The notes below the pieces were generated by a model that was not told the origin of the DNA, made no database searches, and was given only the letters and a program-made list of their open reading frames with translations. A stretch of DNA of 64,000 nt from Thiorhodovibrio frisius (lineage in GTDB: Bacteria > Pseudomonadota > Gammaproteobacteria > Chromatiales > Chromatiaceae): assembly GCF_033954835.1 (NCBI RefSeq), contig NZ_CP121471.1, positions 2,970,501 to 3,034,500 on the forward strand, in the 5' to 3' direction. This document shows, one piece after another, positions 63,695 through 64,000 of the stretch. Within the stretch, counting starts at the first letter, position 1. Every line of letters begins with the position of its first letter. The translations under genes and the position numbers were made by a program.

Positions 63695-63799
63695 GATTTG
63701 CCCTCACGCTTATAGTCCCCGACACCCTTAAGAGAATGAAAGGCTCAGGTTTAACGGTAAATCTTTGCTCTCGCGGATAGGCGCCGAAACGACGCAATA

Positions 63800-64000
63800 C
63801 TAAAGCACCAATTGGACCTCGGCTGGTGGTGGTGGCAGATTCACCTGTTCCTCCAGCCCCGCGCTGCTCGAGCCGACCGAAACGCTCGCGGATACCCATT
63901 TGAAAAAGTTAGAAAACGCGGTCGAATCGAGCGTGTCGAGCTTGACAACCCGATCAGTTAGCTCGTGCAAGAGATCGAGTTTGACCTTAGGCCCCGCCGC
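63800..64000 (-). CDS. Probable second TerY-like vWA protein, C-terminal end (5' end outside window)
   Basis: On the minus strand the frame is open from the window edge (64000) for 66 codons to a stop at 63800-63802. It encodes KVKLDLLHELTDRVVKLD, then FSNFFKWVSASVSVGSSS and a Pro-rich end PPPPAEVQLVL. The FFKWVSASV segment resembles the last helix of TerY-type vWA domains (KFVDWISGSV in the neighbour). It lies ~105 bp upstream of the other vWA gene in the same direction. Two vWA genes are common in TerY-P triads. The identity is tentative because only the end is visible. Confidence 0.55.
   Translation of the reverse strand, partial: AAGPKVKLDLLHELTDRVVKLDTLDSTAFSNFFKWVSASVSVGSSSAGLEEQVNLPPPPAEVQLVL

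Overview
The window looks like a chromosomal segment of a G+C-rich gammaproteobacterium, most likely a purple sulfur bacterium or close relative (Chromatiales). This is inferred from the housekeeping order topA-tsaC, smg-dprA-LysM, def-fmt-rsmB-DUF4390-ntrYX-trkA, an rnfABCDGE operon and an anaerobic indolepyruvate oxidoreductase/arylacetate-CoA ligase cluster. No rRNA gene, tRNA gene or CRISPR array was recognised.

Layout. (1) 1-4992: anaerobic arylpyruvate catabolism: end of iorA, iorB, two phenylacetate-CoA ligases around a tandem-ACT sensor, and a hot-dog thioesterase. (2) 5027-8374: a sigma-54-type promoter and amtB, a membrane-anchored hypothetical protein, and a CheX-like protein. (3) 8406-14039 (minus): the six-gene Rnf electron-transport operon, with a 48-codon membrane peptide gene divergent from it. 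(4) 14694-25187: sugar transport and oxidation genes (two MFS sugar porters, an OprB porin, a GMC oxidoreductase with a small partner). They are interrupted by an exactly delimited IS4-type insertion sequence that also carries a DUF4338 (DruA-like) gene, and by a frameshifted DegT aminotransferase gene.

(5) 25.2-38.0 kb: an A+T-richer accessory island. It holds an exported arginine deiminase homologue, three same-orientation copies of a ~195-bp repeat with inverted ends, a secreted coiled-coil protein, a group II intron whose reverse transcriptase ORF is reduced to a stub, and a four-gene operon of exported proteins, three of which appear to share a FlgT-N/LPP20-like domain. A multiply frameshifted pseudogene and an IS1595-family element with an 8-bp target duplication follow. 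The island is bracketed by two diverged, same-orientation copies of an MFS-3'-end/cupin-3'-end junction.

(6) 37.9-56.0 kb: conserved core genes, ending with egtB-egtD (ergothioneine). (7) 56.1-59.1 kb (minus): integron gene cassettes without an integrase in view: three complete attC sites, one truncated attC, and cassette genes whose stop codons lie inside the attC inverse core. One cassette encodes a von Willebrand A-like protein with a degenerate metal site, resembling the TerY-type vWA protein about 5 kb away. (8) 58.1-64.0 kb (minus): a vWA / PP2C phosphatase / Ser-Thr-kinase-like cluster of the TerY-P triad type, with a membrane/FHA-like protein and the end of what is probably a second vWA gene. 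The best candidates for new biology are the cassette-borne vWA homologue beside the triad, the exported FlgT-N/LPP20-like operon in the repeat-bounded island, and the DruA-like/IS4 gene pair.
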